This document shows, one piece after another, positions 29,993 through 30,946 of a DNA stretch of 30,946 bases (positions are counted from its first letter, which is position 1; each line of letters starts with the position of its first letter). The DNA comes from JBAYHA01 sp041666425 (lineage in GTDB: Bacteria > Patescibacteriota > Patescibacteriia > UBA11705 > JABHMO01), in NCBI GenBank assembly GCA_041666425.1, contig JBAYHA010000002.1, positions 1 to 30,946 of the forward strand, read 5' to 3'. The notes under the pieces are model-generated. The model made no database searches, was not told the DNA's origin, and worked only from the letters and a program-made list of their open reading frames with translations. The position numbers were made by a program, and so were the translations under genes.

Positions 29993-30946
29993 CTATTGTT
30001 TATAATCCAAATCAATAACTTCACCAAGCGGTAAATTTTCTAAACTTTTTGGCTCTACGACTTGAACATTTTTCCAATTATATCCAAGAGTTTTGAAAAC
30101 CGAGGCATTGGCAATCGGATGCTTTTCGCCATTACCGATTACATAAACCGTGGCGTTGTCTTTGGCTTTGACCAATTCGCCATCATTCAGACGAACCGTT
30201 TCGCCCAAAGTAAACTTGTCTAACTCTTCGGGACTGACAGGTGTCAATTTGAATTTGGGATAATTGATTTTTAAAATGTCTTTTGTGATAATTGGTTTTT
30301 TGATTCCGTTTTCCACATAAAAAACAGCACCGTTTTGTTTGTTTTGCAAAAGAGCGCCAACCGGATAAGCGGAGTTCATGCCAATAGTTTCACCAATGGC
30401 AAAGCTACTAAATTCTTGATCGGTTATTGGTTCAAATTCTTCGGGATTATAACCAAGGGTGCGTAAAACTTCTTTGTTTTCAAATGGACGCAAGATATCA
30501 TCGACCAAAAGGTAAACTTCTTGTTTTGGATTTATCAAAAGTGAATAGTTGGAATAACGAATCGGATTACCGAGCGGATATTGTTCCATTTCTTTTTTGT
30601 TAACAATGATTATGTTTTTGACATTATAACGGCTGATTAGCGCAGAACGAGTTAAAAATGGTCGTCGTAATCCTTGTTTGATAATCCATACTCCGGCTTC
30701 ATCTTTGACTTGAAGTAAACTGCCGTCAGGATATTTTTGGTTGAACCAACGATTCCAAATCTTCCAAAGATTAAAATTACCGGCAACATGTGGTGTGTAA
30801 TTATAAAGATTGGCCGTGGCTTGGTTTTTGATGGTAATGGTATGTCCATCGATAATATACGTCCCGCCTTTAACTTTTAACCAGCCGTTTTGACTGTTTT
30901 CGACATACCAACGTTGCAATCCGGCGGCTCGATCAACTTGTGTGCC
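29993..30946 (-). CDS. Cell-surface protein C-terminus with four envelope repeats (5' end outside window)
   Basis: The frame is open to the right edge, adding GTQVDRAAG before the TTG at 30919; at least 317 residues are present. Counting from that TTG, residues 1-60 (ending ATANLYNYTPHVAGNFNLWK) resemble the end of a peptidoglycan-hydrolase-like module common in CPR exported proteins (recalled). Then four repeats of about 58 residues follow (63-119, 122-179, 185-243, 245-303). Each has a Leu-rich strand, a Val/Tyr-x-Val/Ile strand, a Gly-x-Lys/Arg turn with Pro, a Leu-Gly-Tyr-like helix end and a closing Leu-Gly-Glu-x-Ile/Val. Such repeats probably bind wall or surface glycan. The signal peptide, if any, is beyond the window. 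Confidence 0.7.
   Translation of the reverse strand, partial: GTQVDRAAGLQRWYVENSQNGWLKVKGGTYIIDGHTITIKNQATANLYNYTPHVAGNFNLWKIWNRWFNQKYPDGSLLQVKDEAGVWIIKQGLRRPFLTRSALISRYNVKNIIIVNKKEMEQYPLGNPIRYSNYSLLINPKQEVYLLVDDILRPFENKEVLRTLGYNPEEFEPITDQEFSSFAIGETIGMNSAYPVGALLQNKQNGAVFYVENGIKKPIITKDILKINYPKFKLTPVSPEELDKFTLGETVRLNDGELVKAKDNATVYVIGNGEKHPIANASVFKTLGYNWKNVQVVEPKSLENLPLGEVIDLDYKQ

Noticed and set aside
1..30946. Alternative genetic code with UGA as glycine
   Set aside because: Several genes stop at TGA exactly where the next gene starts or the family ends, for example at 1464, 5404, 9470 and 23860.

Overview
The window looks like a chromosomal fragment of a Patescibacteria/CPR-type bacterium. 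This is an inference from several traits seen together: A/T-rich DNA with long A and T runs, tightly packed and overlapping genes, almost no Shine-Dalgarno sites, CCA-encoding tRNAs, intergenic palindromic repeats of the kind common in such genomes, and a cell-surface protein with repeats of a type I associate with these bacteria. UGA reads as stop (several genes end in TGA), so the SR1/Gracilibacteria code is not used. No rRNA, CRISPR array, insertion sequence or phage module was seen.

Layout, left to right. (1) 1-1464: 3' part of a histidine ammonia-lyase-like gene. (2) 1587-1919: tRNA-Thr and ribosomal protein L33. (3) 1984-10624: envelope glycan region: a GT-C membrane glycosyltransferase with its own promoter, then an eight-gene operon (UXS-like sugar-nucleotide decarboxylase, GT2, DUF2304, GT2, a Cys-rich anchored protein, GT4, radical SAM/SPASM, GT4). 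(4) 10689-10762: tRNA-Trp followed by about 400 bp of repeats. (5) 11182-13943: adenine phosphoribosyltransferase and a two-enzyme fusion, methylthioadenosine phosphorylase joined to UDP-glucose 6-dehydrogenase. (6) 14020-16862: small Zn-binding protein, a 31-codon ORF, an unknown protein, a Cas4/RecB-like nuclease, a GNAT and a peroxiredoxin-like protein. (7) 16978-19275: a DEIH-box SF2 helicase with the strongest promoter and the best ribosome site of the window. (8) 19366-25816: QueA, YhaM-like exonuclease and a second glycan cluster (TuaH-like GT, GT2, an unknown protein, Wzy/WaaL-like membrane protein). (9) 25770-30946, minus strand: Fmt, Def, an ATPase-degenerate PriA, a LigB/MEMO-like protein and a partial surface-repeat protein.

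How the genes fit together. The UDP-glucose dehydrogenase half of the fusion makes UDP-glucuronate, the substrate of the UXS-like enzyme at 3727; GT2/GT4 enzymes, the GT-C protein and the O-antigen polymerase/ligase-like protein would assemble and transfer an envelope polysaccharide. The phosphorylase half releases adenine from methylthioadenosine and QueA also releases adenine from SAM; the adjacent Apt can recover it as AMP. Def and Fmt are the two halves of N-formylmethionine handling.

Regulation. Ten sigma70-like promoters are visible, nine with 17-nt spacers and one with 16. Several start transcription so close to the ATG that the mRNA would be leaderless or nearly so, and several overlap or directly abut the upstream gene's terminator. 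The most notable items are the phosphorylase/dehydrogenase fusion, the PriA that has lost its ATPase motifs but kept its eight zinc cysteines, and the well-expressed DEIH helicase. No clearly new multi-gene defence or mobile system could be supported.
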